The notes beneath the pieces were generated by a model. It saw only the letters and a program-made list of their open reading frames with translations. It searched no databases and was not told the DNA's origin. From Mallotus nudiflorus (lineage: Eukaryota > Streptophyta > Magnoliopsida > Malpighiales > Euphorbiaceae), in the NCBI GenBank assembly GCA_947683625.1, contig CANTUR010000625.1, positions 1 through 64,000 of the forward strand: DNA of 64,000 nt. The letters run 5' to 3'. Numbering within the stretch: the stretch's first letter is position 1; every line of letters begins with the position of its first letter. The position numbers were made by a program, and so were the translations under genes. This document shows, one piece after another, positions 1 to 11,875 of this stretch.

Positions 1-95
1 CCTAAAATATTTTGATTTTCTTTAAACCAAGTGTTCTTAGCCTGTTGTTCAAGTCCATCTGATATATATCAATCCATAAACTTTTTAATACAAAG

Positions 96-1386
96 TGAGC
101 ACCCCAAATTTTGAGGGAAATCATTGAGCATTGACATATATAATCTTCTAATCTTTTTTTTTCTCATTTTTTTTATATTGATATTTTGATTGAAATAGCA
201 ACTAATTTGATTTATTTCTTCTTGTTTTCATGTAAATATTTTAAGGAGTTGAGGAGGTGAAACACTAAATTGAATTGAGCCAAATGAATACAATTGAATC
301 GAACCTAATTACTGAAAATTCCCTCCTACTTTCAATTGGAAATAATTTCAAACTTTCCAATTTTTTTTATTTTACCTATTTGGAAATAACAAATTTCGAT
401 CAGAAATAGGCCCACTTTTTATTTTGCAATTTTGCTCTTTTTTCATTTTTTCTTTGTTTATTTATAACTTATTTGATTTTTATTTTTAGGTTATATTTGT
501 TTTTGTATTTGTTTAATTCTATATTGTAATGGGAAGAATAGTGAAACTTTAATTTTCTATTTTGCATGTTAATTAATTAGTAAAATAGGTCCACTTGGTG
601 ATGAATAATAAAATTAATTATTTAGACAAAATTAGTGTTTCATTTAGATATAGAAGGTTAGATTTAGGGTTTTTTTTTAGTTTAATTAAGGTTAAATTTA
701 GGTTTATCATTTGATTAAATCTAACTTGAATGATAGGCCCATAATGAATTAGTTTTAGGCTAGATATGTATTTAGCCCCAATTAGAAATAATACATAGGC
801 CCATTTAAAATTTGAATAATATTATAGACACAGCACTCACTAAAGCCCATCTTAAAATTTATAAACTTAGGCTCATATTATAAAAATAAAATTTGTAGAT
901 TTAGGTTCACTTAATAAAAAATATTTTCATAATTGGTTGATTAGACCCATTAATTAAAATATGTAAAATTAAGCTATTTATGAAAATAATAAAATAAATG
1001 TAGAGTAGGGTAACTTTAGGGATTACATATTTATTTTGGATGTACTTTTACATGATTTTCATTATTTTTGATTTGAGTGAGTTTAAATAAAAATTGCATA
1101 TAATTAGAAGAATAGAATAATAATTAATAAGATAAATTTAAGGAACATGAAACCAAAATAAATTAGTATTCCATACCCATAATTTCTCCTAGTGTAGTGC
1201 TAACTCTTTTTTAAAGAATTGAGTTACCACAACTTACAAGTTGTTCCACTTATTACCTTAGGTGGTGACTCCATATCTCTGTGTCGTATCTTTGTGATAA
1301 TGGTTGTGTATTCTCTATAGTCCTGAACTCAAATAATGTCATGGTTATAAAAAAGCTTGGGTTGGTGCTAAATCCCACTGCCTATA
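96..1386 (+). repeat. LTR of a decayed Tat/Ogre-type Gypsy element
   Basis: The 3' third matches, with many changes, the ends of the three longer LTRs at 24725, 27298 and 46876: the shared block starts at GGTGGTGACTCC (1261) and runs to the ...CCTATA end at 1386, directly followed by GTGGCAACTCC. The start at 96 (TGAGCACCCCAAATTTTG) resembles the TGTGAACACCTAATTTTG start of the 27298 copy. At about 1.3 kb it is much shorter than the 2.2 kb relatives, so it is either internally deleted or a sister family. No pairing LTR is visible in the window. The end is well supported; the start is a weaker call. Confidence 0.6.
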
Positions 1387-1387
1387 G

Positions 1388-2055
1388 TGGCAACTCCAGT
1401 AGGGATACGAGATGTTGATTCTGCTTATATTCTTTAGAATTATCTTATTAGTCATTGTTCTATTTTGGCATTCGTTCTTGCATTTTGTCCATATAACCTG
1501 ATGTCATTAGTTTATAGTCTATTGATTCCACTAGCTCCATGAGGTTATAAATTAGCTAATTGCTACTCTTAGCATTTACTTGATTAAAGAGTATATACTA
1601 GGCCAATCTAACCATGGTCTGTAGCCCAAGTTCTTAAGGGGGACATTTATTCTCAAGTAAGCAAAAGATGCTATGCCTACCTAACCTTGGACTATAACCT
1701 AAAGGGGAGCATCTCACTAAGGGAACCTTTGACTATTACCAGACTAAGCTCATTGTGAGCAATTGAGGAGTGATTTTTATGGTTCCATTTGAGTGGCATG
1801 ACAAATTTACCAAAATATAAAGGACCTATCCATTCTGTTCTCAGGACAGAGACAAATGTTTAGTCTCGGAAGGATGTGAGAAATTTTGTATTTATGGAGT
1901 CACCACATGATTTCTTGAGAAAACGTAAAAGATAACATTGGGTCACTTAATGAGTATCGTCTATAGTAAAGATCTCAAGTTTAGAAGATTGCATATACTT
2001 TTTTGGCTATTTCTCATTATATGCTACTCAATACATGGCTACCATATCACCCTGG
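1388..2055 (+). other. PBS and untranslated leader of the same Tat/Ogre-type element
   Basis: TGGCAACTCCAGTAGGGATA at 1388 sits one base after the LTR and corresponds to the TGGC-ACTCC-GGGGA primer binding site seen at 26956. The following 650 bases align in blocks with the leader at 26955-27297 and 29573-29700 (for example CCACTAGCT near 1527 and 27089, GGAACCTT near 1720 and 29573). There is no ORF. The leader breaks off where a Copia LTR begins at 2056. Confidence 0.6.
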
Positions 2056-4184
2056 TGTTAGTATAGATGTGCCCTAGTGCCATTCTTGAAATGTATAATG
2101 ACATTGTAAATTATCACTATGGCAATAAAATATTTGTCTAAATAAAGAGTTTGTTTATTTGAGTATTTACCCCTTAACATTATGCTAAATAAATTTATTA
2201 TCAAGAGTTGATAATATGAGTTATAAATTTATTTAGTACATATCCTATAAAATTGTTCATAGTCATATAATTAATATTTAGGTAATATTGATTAGACAAT
2301 CACCTCTGTCTATTTTCCTCGGTTAGTATGTGATACTAATAGTGAAAGGTAGTGAGTCTTATGCTACTTAATATGAGATGACATGTGGATACTCATGTGA
2401 TGGGTGGATCAAATGTAATGTTAGATTTGTGATTGCATGGATATTCACTTATAATCAATAATCATAATCTAGGTTATAATGTTGCATATAGTCCTTTGAC
2501 CTTAGGTGACACGGTCATCCACATTTGAGTGGTTATGGCTTGTTACCGCTTACATACTTATATTAATCACACATGGTTATATGGCATGTGGTGTCTTTAG
2601 TAAGTTGAGTGTAGGGATGAGTGTTCAACCAAGAAGGGATTCTTTGCCTGGAATGAATTAGGGTAAGATCCTATGCTATCTAAGTTCTTTTTTTATGAAT
2701 ACATTTCTGGCTAGGATAAATATGACATGAACTGAAAGAGTTTCAGTGTTGGTTATATTTTATTAAGAATAGAACTTGAGATGAGGTCATATAATATAAC
2801 TATTAGAGTTTGACTAAACCTTGACTCTAGGCTATATCAAGATCTTCTAATGAAAGGATTTTAGTGCATTGTAATTATGACCATAAGGGTTCTTGTGAAT
2901 TAATACATGCATTCATTTCTAATTGGGTAGATTTGATATCAATGCTATGGGTCACTTATAACTTTTGAGAACTAAATGTGTATAATTGGGATTTTCACAT
3001 TTAGACTTGAAAGGAGTTTCAAATAATATCAAGTATTGACATTATATTCTCATTGCCAATTAGACATGAACCTAATAAGTCACACCTAATAGAGCTTTGC
3101 TAAATCACCATTTATATTAATCTAATTATTGATTAAAGAGTTTAATTAATTAATCAAAATTAATAGAATTGGATTTATGCTTCAAGCAATAATTCTAGCA
3201 TATCATGAAATCTAATTCAAGTAAGGGTTTAATAATTAATTTATACTTAATTAATATAATATATTAATTAATTATATATATGTTGTTACTTAGATTAATG
3301 GCCTAAGTTGTTTAGGCTTAGGACCAAAAGGGTTTTGGACTAAAGATTAATATAAAATGTAGAGAAAGTAAGGTGACATCATGGATCTTGCCATGGGTAA
3401 TGTCATGGATGATGTCATGGACAATGTCATAGATGATTTCATGGATGATGTCAATTCTCTACTTACATGGCAAGTAATATGATGTCATGGATGATGTCAA
3501 TTTTATACTTGCATGGTAAGTAATGTGATGTCATGGATGATATTAATTCTATACTTACATGGCAAGTAATGTGATGTCATGGATGATGTCATAAAGTTCT
3601 ATACTTGCATGGCAATTGTAAATGTGATGTAAATAATGATGTTATTAGGATTTCTTTTTTATACATATAAATAGATAACTTAAGAAATGTTCTTAAGGTG
3701 AGAAAAATTGAGAATTTTGTGTAAAGACACAAAACTAAAGTAAACAACATATACTCAAAAACTTTAGTATTCTTGCAAGGAGATTAAGTTAGTGCAAGTC
3801 TACAAAGGGTCATTGAGAGAGGCTACTTGCATCTAACCAAATCAAAGTAAGAAGGTGATTAGTGGATCTCTGGTCTTTTAAGCTAGAGGTCTCACATTTG
3901 GAAGACTTGAAGAGTTGATTTAAGAGTTTAATCAAAGGAGCCAACCATTTAGTAGATTAATTGTGGTCTACATCAAACACTTGGGAAATTATAAGTATTC
4001 TGCAATTTATATTTCCTAAGTTTTTGTATTTATATATGTTGATGTATATTAGCTATATGTTAAATTATAAATTGGATCCTTACGATTGGAATTCTTGATG
4101 AGATCAAGGATTATGTTGAGCAAATTTTTAAAATTTGCCATACTCAGCATTTGATGTCTAAGTAGCATAATTGATTCCTAACAT
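2056..4184 (+). repeat. Copia LTR, plus orientation
   Basis: It starts TGTTAGTATAGATGTGCCC and ends ...TTCCTAACA. The first 480 bases are the inverted counterpart of 49063-49548, the 3' LTR stump of Copia element C, which fixes the start. Just after the end, TGATTTCAGA at 4187 looks like a decayed TGGTATCAGA primer site, suggesting a 5' LTR; but no gag follows. Alternatively it is a solo LTR with eroded target duplications (CCTGG before, TCTGA after; two C/T-type differences). It contains a 46-bp minisatellite. Confidence 0.65.
3393..3625 (+). repeat. 46-bp minisatellite inside the Copia LTR
   Basis: Units starting GATGTCATGGATGAT at 3481, 3527 and 3573 are spaced exactly 46 bases; partial units extend to about 3393 and 3625. 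Each unit ends with a CTATACTT-CATGGCAAGTAATGT stretch. The first part is itself built of a shorter ATGTCATGGATG motif repeated every 12 to 18 bases. It lies upstream of a possible TATA box (TACATATAAATAG near 3661). Confidence 0.8.
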
Positions 4185-5630
4185 CTGATTTCAGAATGAT
4201 AGTTTGTATATACACATTCACATAACACAACTACCATTATAACAGAAAGTAAAAAAAAATTATTACAATTATTTAAATTACTTTCCTAATAAAATACATT
4301 GGAAAGGGAGAAAGAGCATAAATGTAATTCTAGTCCTAAATCTAGATTACACTTGTAAAATAAAGGTTAGCATAGATATGTGCAATTCCATTCAATCATT
4401 CACACAAGTAGCATAAAAGTAGGAAACATTCAATCACTTAGGAGAGCAAACAGAAGCACTTAGTCATATGCACTCACAGAAGTTATGATGAAGTTGAATG
4501 AAATAATTACTGATGATGACAAAAATATTTCTAATAGAAGAGAAATGACAAAGATGTATGGATGCATTATTAGACTAAGAAATGGAAGCTATAGCTAAAA
4601 AATATAATCTTTCACATTATTGAATGCATTCTTATACAATAATGAGGGAAAAAGTATTGATTTTTACATAGAGATGCGAGATGATGCAATTTTGATGCAA
4701 GGATGCAAAGAAGATAATTTTTGAATATTGAGGATATGAAAAATGACATATTTATTTCAAAATGATAAAAAAATGCAATTATAATGTAGAAATTATTATT
4801 CTAATATAAAGATGACTACTTCAAATAAGAAAATGTGAACTTTATGTGAAAATTTTGATCTTTCACATAGGGATGTGGAATTTGAGTCAAAATGTCATTT
4901 TTACTTCAAAATTGACACTTTGACATCAAATTTATGAAGAAGTGATAGCAATTCACATGCAAATGTAGAAGAATGCAATTTTTAGTATTGAAATGCAATT
5001 TTTATAATGAAAATGATACCCAGATCATAAAGATGCAAATAAAAATGTGGTTTTCATATGAAAAGTGGAAAAATTACACAAGAAATATGCAACTCATGTC
5101 AAAATGTTATTTTTGGCAACAAAATGTGTAGATTATGTAGGAACTATACAAAGATGACAAATTTAATGTTTTTTGGATGCGAAATGAAGATTTTATGTGA
5201 AAAATGATAACTTTTCACATAAAATACAAAAGTGATATTGAGATGCAGATTTTAATATAAATATATTACTTTTATTAAGAGAATATGCTAAATGTAAAGA
5301 ATGTAGGAATTTTGCAAAAAATGATAACTTATATATATTTTTTAGAATAAAAATATGGACTTGATATAGAAAATGATATTTTTATGTACAAAATGTAGGA
5401 TTAACATAAAAGTATAGATTTAGCATAAACATGTAATTTTTATAATGAAAATGATTCAAAAAAATGAAAAAAAATGCAGAAAATAATGAAAATTACAATT
5501 TTATTATAAAAGATGATGCTTTCATGATTTTTACATTTTGGAGATAGAAAATACAAAATGATAGTTTACTATGATCAAAACAAAACAAAAAATTATTCAA
5601 ATAGCATTCAAAATGTCAATCTCATCATAT
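4185..5630. other. AT-rich unassigned stretch with irregular ATGCAA repeats
   Basis: No credible gene. From about 4620 to 5560 short motifs recur without fixed spacing: ATGCAATTTTTA, AAAATGATA, CTTTCACATA and similar. This could be an old decayed tandem array or part of an unrecognised element. It is contiguous in origin with 23635 onward, since element 1 is inserted between 5630 and 23630. Confidence 0.4.
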
Positions 5631-6690
5631 TGAAAATGCCATAGGGGGGTGAATAAGGCAATTGAACAATAAATGGAAATTAAAAGAATTCTTTGCAAGA
5701 ATTGAAAGACGGTTGAGAAGGAAGAATGATGAACATAAGAATTTAAGGAGTTCAAATTCTCAACATTCCTACGTCTCTACCTAACTTATCCCCAAGTTAG
5801 GATTTTCAATTCCTATAATCTTATTCACAAGATTTGAGATTACACAAGAGTTTGAGGATCACTCTTTTAACCTTACAACTTGAGTTTTACTAGACTCACT
5901 CAAAAGCTAAATAGTGTTTCAATGGTAAACACTTAAACCATTTCCACTAGAATAAAATCTCACTTCCCCTTTTTCTTAATCCCAGAAAATAGAAGAATAA
6001 GAATATCTATTCTAACACTCACAAACTCTTACAAGAGTTATACAAATATGAAATGAAATTGAAGAGAGTTTTGAGAGCTTAATTGAATGTTTAAGAGAGT
6101 ATAATGAGTAATCAAGTTTCTTAAACCTTTAATTGAACTTTATGCAGTGTTTATATAAATAAACACTAAAAAATATGGTTATTGGATGTATCAAACATCT
6201 CTCTAACATTTCTTATTGATTTTAAAATCATTTTAGACTTACGTTTGTCAAAACACTGCTCATGATCGTGACGAGCAAGTTCTAGCTCGTGAGGAGTGAA
6301 ACACTAGCCGTTGCATTAAAAAAGGACTGTTTAGAACTGTCAAGACTGCCCTCATGAGTTGCTCACAAGATGAATAGTGCTTATGAGCGGCATTGTCCCT
6401 TTTCTCAATTTTTCTCTCATAAGGATTTTGCTTTTGAGACGCTCATAAGGGGATTATTATAAGTCTAATAATGTCTCTTTTTGACACATAAAAGCTTCAG
6501 ATACTTTAGGTATAAGATTAGGATATTATACTTCATCAAAATATATTATAATGATACTATTTCATATTTCTGGACTTGAATTGATAATTTTGATAAAAAT
6601 AAGTTCCTACGCACTTGAAAGAAATCATTAGAAACTTAAATTGATTGTCAAAGATCAAAATTAGGAGTTTGATCATGCAAATGGTCAACA
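5631..6690 (-). repeat. 3' LTR of element 1
   Basis: Read on the minus strand it starts TGTTGACCATTTGCATGATC at 6690 and ends GGCATTTTCA at 5631. It matches the LTRs at 10737, 19958 and 22553 over its whole length. A purine tract (AAAAGGGAGAAAT on the minus strand, 6691-6703) precedes the start. It carries a TATA-like TTTATATAAATAAAC near 6150 and several CTCATGAG-type boxes. Confidence 0.9.
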
Positions 6691-8285
6691 ATTTCTCCCT
6701 TTTGGTTTTAACAACCAATTTAATGAGGTAATAAATAATGTGTGTGCACCAAAAACATTTAATAAGAAAAGATAACTATTATGTAAAATAGCTCCCCTAA
6801 TCAAATTTAAATAGATGGAAAATGAGAAAATATTTTACTTCCCTTTAAAATATGCATAAATGGAACAATAATTTAATCAAAGCATATAAAAAATAGCAAA
6901 TAATCATAAATGATATAATTTTTGAAAAGATACCAATTGAAATAAAAATATTTATCTCTTTTAATAAATATGTTGCTTTATTTCTCCTCCTTTTTGGACA
7001 TTTTAAGAAATATAAATTTAATATTTTATTCCCTCTTTTGTTAAAAATAAAAACAACATAAAATTTAACATGAGGAATAAAAAGAAACATGGCCTAACAT
7101 GACAAATGTGTTAAAATCATAAAAATATGATAACATGATCATTTAAAAAAATGTTAGGTAATACGAAGGAAAAAATTTCAACCATATACACATGTAGTGT
7201 TACTAAAATGCACCATAAAAATAGTACATATAGCACTTGACAAGTTTGACTATCACATGATCATATAGAGCTTAGCTAGCTAACATACATGATCATGTAG
7301 CATTTAGCATATCACAAATATACATAGCTTCTTCTTCCCCTTTGTCAAAGACAAAAAGAAAACATAGATATATAAAGGGAAATAAAATAAAGATACATCA
7401 AATCTTTATAAAAGCTAAGTCATTAAAAAACAAAGTAAGCAAAACAAGACCTTTTATCACATATGATATACGACAAAAGTAGCCACATTTATGATGTTAC
7501 GATGCATGCATAAACACAATTAAGTAACAAAATTTTCTCCCTTAAAAGAGATTAACTAAATACATATACAAACTTAAGTATGTCTCTTCCTTTGTCAAAA
7601 TGTAAAAGGAAATTTTAACAAAATATAAATTGCATTAATGAAAAGGATAGAGTTATAGTGATATTAAAATATCAATTATAAAAAGAAAAGATAAGACATA
7701 GACTAGCATTCCAAGACTTTAAAAAATTGAAAATAAATAATAAATAAACCAAATATAAACTGATGAAAAACACATAAAAAATGTAGTGTTATGGAGGAGG
7801 AGGGTTCCAAGTGCATTGTATGATATGATGAGCATACAATTAATGAATGCCATACTCCAAATGGTCCATCCTATGTTAAAAAAGATTAAGCCCTTATGCA
7901 TGAAATATACACAGAATTGAATGAATCCACACAAATCCAAATCAAATAAAATTAATTATAAATGATTCAAATTAATACAAAGATAATGTAAATGGGAAAT
8001 AAAATATATCATGTATATGAAGTAAATTTGCTAAAGCAAATACTTTTAAACTAAAATATATGCATGATGCTAAAAATAATTTTTCTTAAACTATAAACTT
8101 GAAAAAGTATCAAAAATGAAAAATAAACCAAAAGTATAAATCTCTGAAAATCATGTTTAATTAAGAGTTTAATAAAATATTTTAAATATAAAAAATAAAC
8201 CAAAGAACATGATCACACAAGAATCGAACCATCAATTCATGAATTTAATAAGTGATCAAGTCAAGCTTGAGCCATCAATCATACC
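6691..8285 (-). other. PPT and 3' untranslated region of element 1
   Basis: This is the sequence between the RNase H end and the 3' LTR. Its middle part (about 7790-7880, minus strand) matches the tail of the third ORF of element 2 (about 18990-19100), but the body of that ORF is missing. The remainder parallels element 2 at 19100-19957, including the polypurine tract. No ORF here is credible; short open frames are chance products of AT-rich sequence. Confidence 0.75.
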
Positions 8286-9600
8286 AAGCTCATGCTTAAT
8301 AAAATTAAATTTTTCCTCGCAAAGAGGCTTGGTAAAGACGTATGCTAATTGATGATTTGTATTAATAAATTTAAGAAAGATATCACCATTTGTACATGAT
8401 TTATCAAGAAATAATGTCTAATATCTATATGCTAGTTCTTGAACATTAAATGGGATTCTTACTAAGGTTAATAGCACTTGTATTATCAAATTTAATTGGA
8501 ATGTGATTAATATCAATGCCATAGTCCAAAATTTGTTATTTTTGCCATAAAACTTATATGCAACAACAGCTAGTCGCTATATATTCTGCTTTAGCAGTGG
8601 ACAAGGTAACCAAAACTTGTTTCTTTCTAAACCAAAAAACTAAACATTGTACTAAATATCGGGTCTACTAATAGTTAAATAAAGAAAGGATATGATTATA
8701 CATCTAAATTTCCTTTCATTAATAGGTTTACCATTCTCATCCTTGTTGAGTTTGGTTATAGTGCTCATTGGAGTTTTGCTTGTCTTAGCTCTATCCATGC
8801 CAAATTTCTTGAGAATTTCTCTTTCATATTTGGTTTAATTAATGAAAATCCCATATTTACATTTCTTGATTTGAAGTCCAAGAAAAAACTTGAGTTTTCC
8901 TATCATACTCATCTCAAATTCTCCTTATATTAACTTAGAGAATTCCTCACATAAGTAATGGTTAATAGCACCGATAATAAAATAATCAACATACATTTGA
9001 ACAATTAATAAATCATGATTGGATTTCTTTATGAAAAGAGTTGTGTTAACTTTTTCTTTAGAGAACCCTTTCTCTAGTAAGAAGTTGCTCAATATTTCAT
9101 ACCAAGCTCTTGGAGTTTGTTTCATTCCATATAATGCTTTTGACAATTTAAAAACATGATTTGGAGAATCAAAATTTTCAAAACTCAGAGGTTGCTGAAC
9201 ATATACCTCCTCTTCAATGAAACCATTCAAAAATGCACTTTTAACATCCATTTGATAAAATTTAAAATCTATGAATAATGCAAAGGCAAGTAGTATTCTA
9301 ATAGCTTCTAACCTTGCAACTAGGGCAAAGGTTTCATCATAATCAATGCCTTCCTTATGATTATAACCTTTAGCTACTAGTTTTGTTCCTAGTTATGGCT
9401 CCTTGTTCATTTCTAAACACCTATTTAGTGCTTATAATAGGATGATGTTTAGGTCTAGGAACCAAGGACCAAACCTTGTTTCTCTTAAATTGATTTAACT
9501 CTTCTTGCATAGCAAGGAACCACAAATTCATCACACAGAGCATCATCAATATTTTTGGGTTCAATTTGAGAAATGAAGGCTAAATTAACAATAGACTTTA
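8286..9600 (-). pseudogene. RT and RNase H remnant of element 1
   Basis: The frames read an RT block with MDVKSAFLNGFIEEEVYVQQ (from 9251) and LSKALYGMKQTPRAWYE, typical of Copia RT. The catalytic YVDD has become YVDY (MYVDYFIIGA, about 8980), which removes the second aspartate. Downstream are RNase H traces near 8330-8660 (SRT.HI and the terminal TKPLCEEKF signature of SIRE-type elements). Frameshifts and stops separate the blocks. It would have acted in cDNA synthesis inside the virus-like particle; it cannot now. Confidence 0.85.
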
Positions 9601-10736
9601 ATTATGATATAGTAGTTAGCCCTTTTGTAGTGTCACCTATAATAAGATCTTGAGGATGGGCTTTCTTGAATTGCCAATCCTTTCGAAGTTCATCCTTCAA
9701 GGAAGGTTGAGATGTCTTCTCATTGTCCTCCTTACTTAGGCCATCAAGTTCAAAATGCTTACTAATATTTTCTTCTTGAGTGATCACATCCACATGCTCA
9801 TCTACAAAATCATCAACACTACAAACATTCTTTTAGAATCAAGTGAGTTTAATTTATCAAATACAATATGCATTGACTCTTCAACTACTAGAGTTCTTTT
9901 ATTAAACACTTTATATGCTTTGTTAGAAGTATAATAGCCTAGGAAAATTCCTTCATTGGCTTTAGAGTCAAATTCCCTAAGATTATCATTGGTATTTAAT
10001 ATAAAGTACTTGTATAAAATACTCTTAAATATGAGATTTTGGATTTTCTATTGTTCCACAACTCATAAGAAGTTTTATTTAAAATTGGTCTTTTGAAAAC
10101 TCTATTTAAAATATAACAAGATGTGTTAATGACTTCTGCCCAAAAGTATAAAGGCAAATTATATTCATGAAGCATTATTTTAGCCATTGTGACAAGAGTT
10201 CTATTTATCCTTTCAACTAACCCATTTTGTTAAGGAGTGCCAGAAGAAGAAAATGTATGTGAAATATCATTTTCATTGTAATAGGTTTTTAAAAATTCAT
10301 TTTCAAATTTAGTTCCATGATCACTTTTAATAGAAGAAATACAAAATCCTTTTTCTTTTTTAACTCCTTTTACAAAATTTTTAAAAACTTTAAATGCATC
10401 ATTCTTATGAGCAAGAAAACATACATAAGTAAATCTAGACTAATCATCGATCAATACATATGCATAGTGCATTCCACCAAGACTAACAATTCTAGTTGGT
10501 CTAAATATATCCATATGTATATGTTCAAGTGGTTTAAAAGTGGACATTACATTTTTTTTAGCTTATATGAGGACTTGGATTGTTTTCCCTTTTGACAAGC
10601 ATCATAAGGTTTATCCTTAGTGAATTCAAGCCTAGGTAAACCAATCACAAGTTCATGTTTACAAAGATCATTCAAAAGCTCAAAATTTGCATGTCCTAAC
10701 CTTCTATGCTATGTCCATGTTTCATGGGAAATAGAT
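9601..10736 (-). pseudogene. Integrase and integrase-RT linker remnant of element 1
   Basis: On the minus strand from 10736: a WHRRLGH-like pre-integrase tail, MDIFRP (first catalytic Asp context), IKSDHGTKFENEF (second Asp) and QNGLVERINRTL (Glu kept, with a CAA-to-TAA stop just before it). The segment 9996-10187 is the integrase C-terminal part (MAKIMLHEYNLPLYFWAE). 9602-9793 belongs to the acidic linker before RT. The gene is cut at 10736 by element 2; its upstream part resumes at 21038. Confidence 0.82.
10732..10736. repeat. Left target-site duplication of element 2
   Basis: TAGAT here matches TAGAC at 21038-21042 except for one C-to-T change. Removing element 2 plus one copy restores a continuous integrase reading (element 1 text ...GGAAATAGACATTAAG on the plus strand, equivalent to element 2 at 14320-14330 in reverse). 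Confidence 0.85.
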
Positions 10737-11824
10737 TATTGACCATTTGCATGATTAAACTCCTAATTTTGGAGTTTGACAAACAATTTAAATTCTAATG
10801 ATTTCCTTTAAGTGTGTAGGAAGTTGATTGATTGTCAAGAATAATTATTTAATGATTAGAGACAATGAAATACTCCTTAAAAGTATAAATATGCATTTCA
10901 ATGAAGTTTCTCAATGTATGCAAGTCCCTAAACTTTGAAAAAAAATTATATATAAAAAATATACCAAATTAGACCTACAGTGATCCCCTCATGAGTGAAG
11001 CCTCTATAGTGCCTTTCTGAGCAATTTTTGCTAAAAGAGGCAGTGCTCCTCACGAGCTACCCTTATGATAATGAGGAGTAGGCTTTATCTCATGAGGGTA
11101 GTAGTGATAGAAAATAATGACTATTTTAAAATGCAATGGCTATCAAACTTTCTTCTCATGAGCCAGGGTTTGCTTCTCACAATCGTGAGTGACATTCTAA
11201 CACAAATAATTCTAAGAGGATTCAAAAATTAATAAGAGACGTTAGAGATATAATCAATGCATCCAACAACCATAATATAAGTTTTTTATCTATATAAATA
11301 GCTACTTAAGTTCAATTAAAAGTTTAAGAAACTTGTTTACATATTATACTCTCTTAAGCATTCAATTAAGCTTTCAAAACTCTCTTCAAATTCATTTATA
11401 TTTATATAACTCTTATGAGAATTGGTGAGTGTTAGAATAAATATTCTTATTCTTTTATTTTTTGGGATTAAGAAAATGGGAAGTGAGATTATTTTCTAGT
11501 GGAATTGGTTTAAGTGTACCATCAAAACACTTGGGATTTGGTTTTTTTAGTGAGCCTTGTAAAACTCAAGTTGTAAGGTTAAAAGAGTGAGCCTCAAACT
11601 CTTGTGTAATCTTAAATCTTATGAATAAGATTATGGGAATTGAAAATCCTAACTTAGGGATAAGTTAGGTGGAGACATAAAATTGTTGAGAATCCAAAGT
11701 CCATAAATTCTTGTGTTCATCTTTCTTTATTCTTAACATTCTTTTAATTATTGAAAAGAATTCTTTCAATTTCTGTGTATTATTCATTTGCCTTATTCAC
11801 CCCCCCCTCTTTAAGGCATTTTCA
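10737..11824 (+). repeat. 5' LTR of element 2
   Basis: It begins TATTGACCATTTGC (the TG has become TA) and ends GGCATTTTCA, followed two bases later by the PBS. It matches 19958-21037 throughout. It contains several short palindromic boxes (CTCATGAG, CTCACGAG) between about 10985 and 11190, and a TATA box. Confidence 0.92.
11291..11300 (+). promoter_or_regulatory. TATA box of the element 2 LTR
   Basis: TATATAAATA follows the cluster of CTCAYGAG boxes by about 100 bases. The 3' LTR keeps TATATAAA at about 20514, and both element 1 LTRs keep a TTTATA-AAA version at the equivalent place, so the position is conserved in all four LTRs. Transcription probably starts about 30 bases downstream. Confidence 0.65.
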
Positions 11825-11826
11825 TT

Positions 11827-11838
11827 TGGTATCAGAGC
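11827..11838 (+). other. Primer binding site of element 2
   Basis: TGGTATCAGAGC is the canonical site complementary to the 3' end of plant initiator tRNA-Met, used to prime minus-strand cDNA. It lies two bases after the LTR end. Confidence 0.95.
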
Positions 11839-11875
11839 TTGAATTCTAGGAACTTCATTACTAGAACACAAGATC

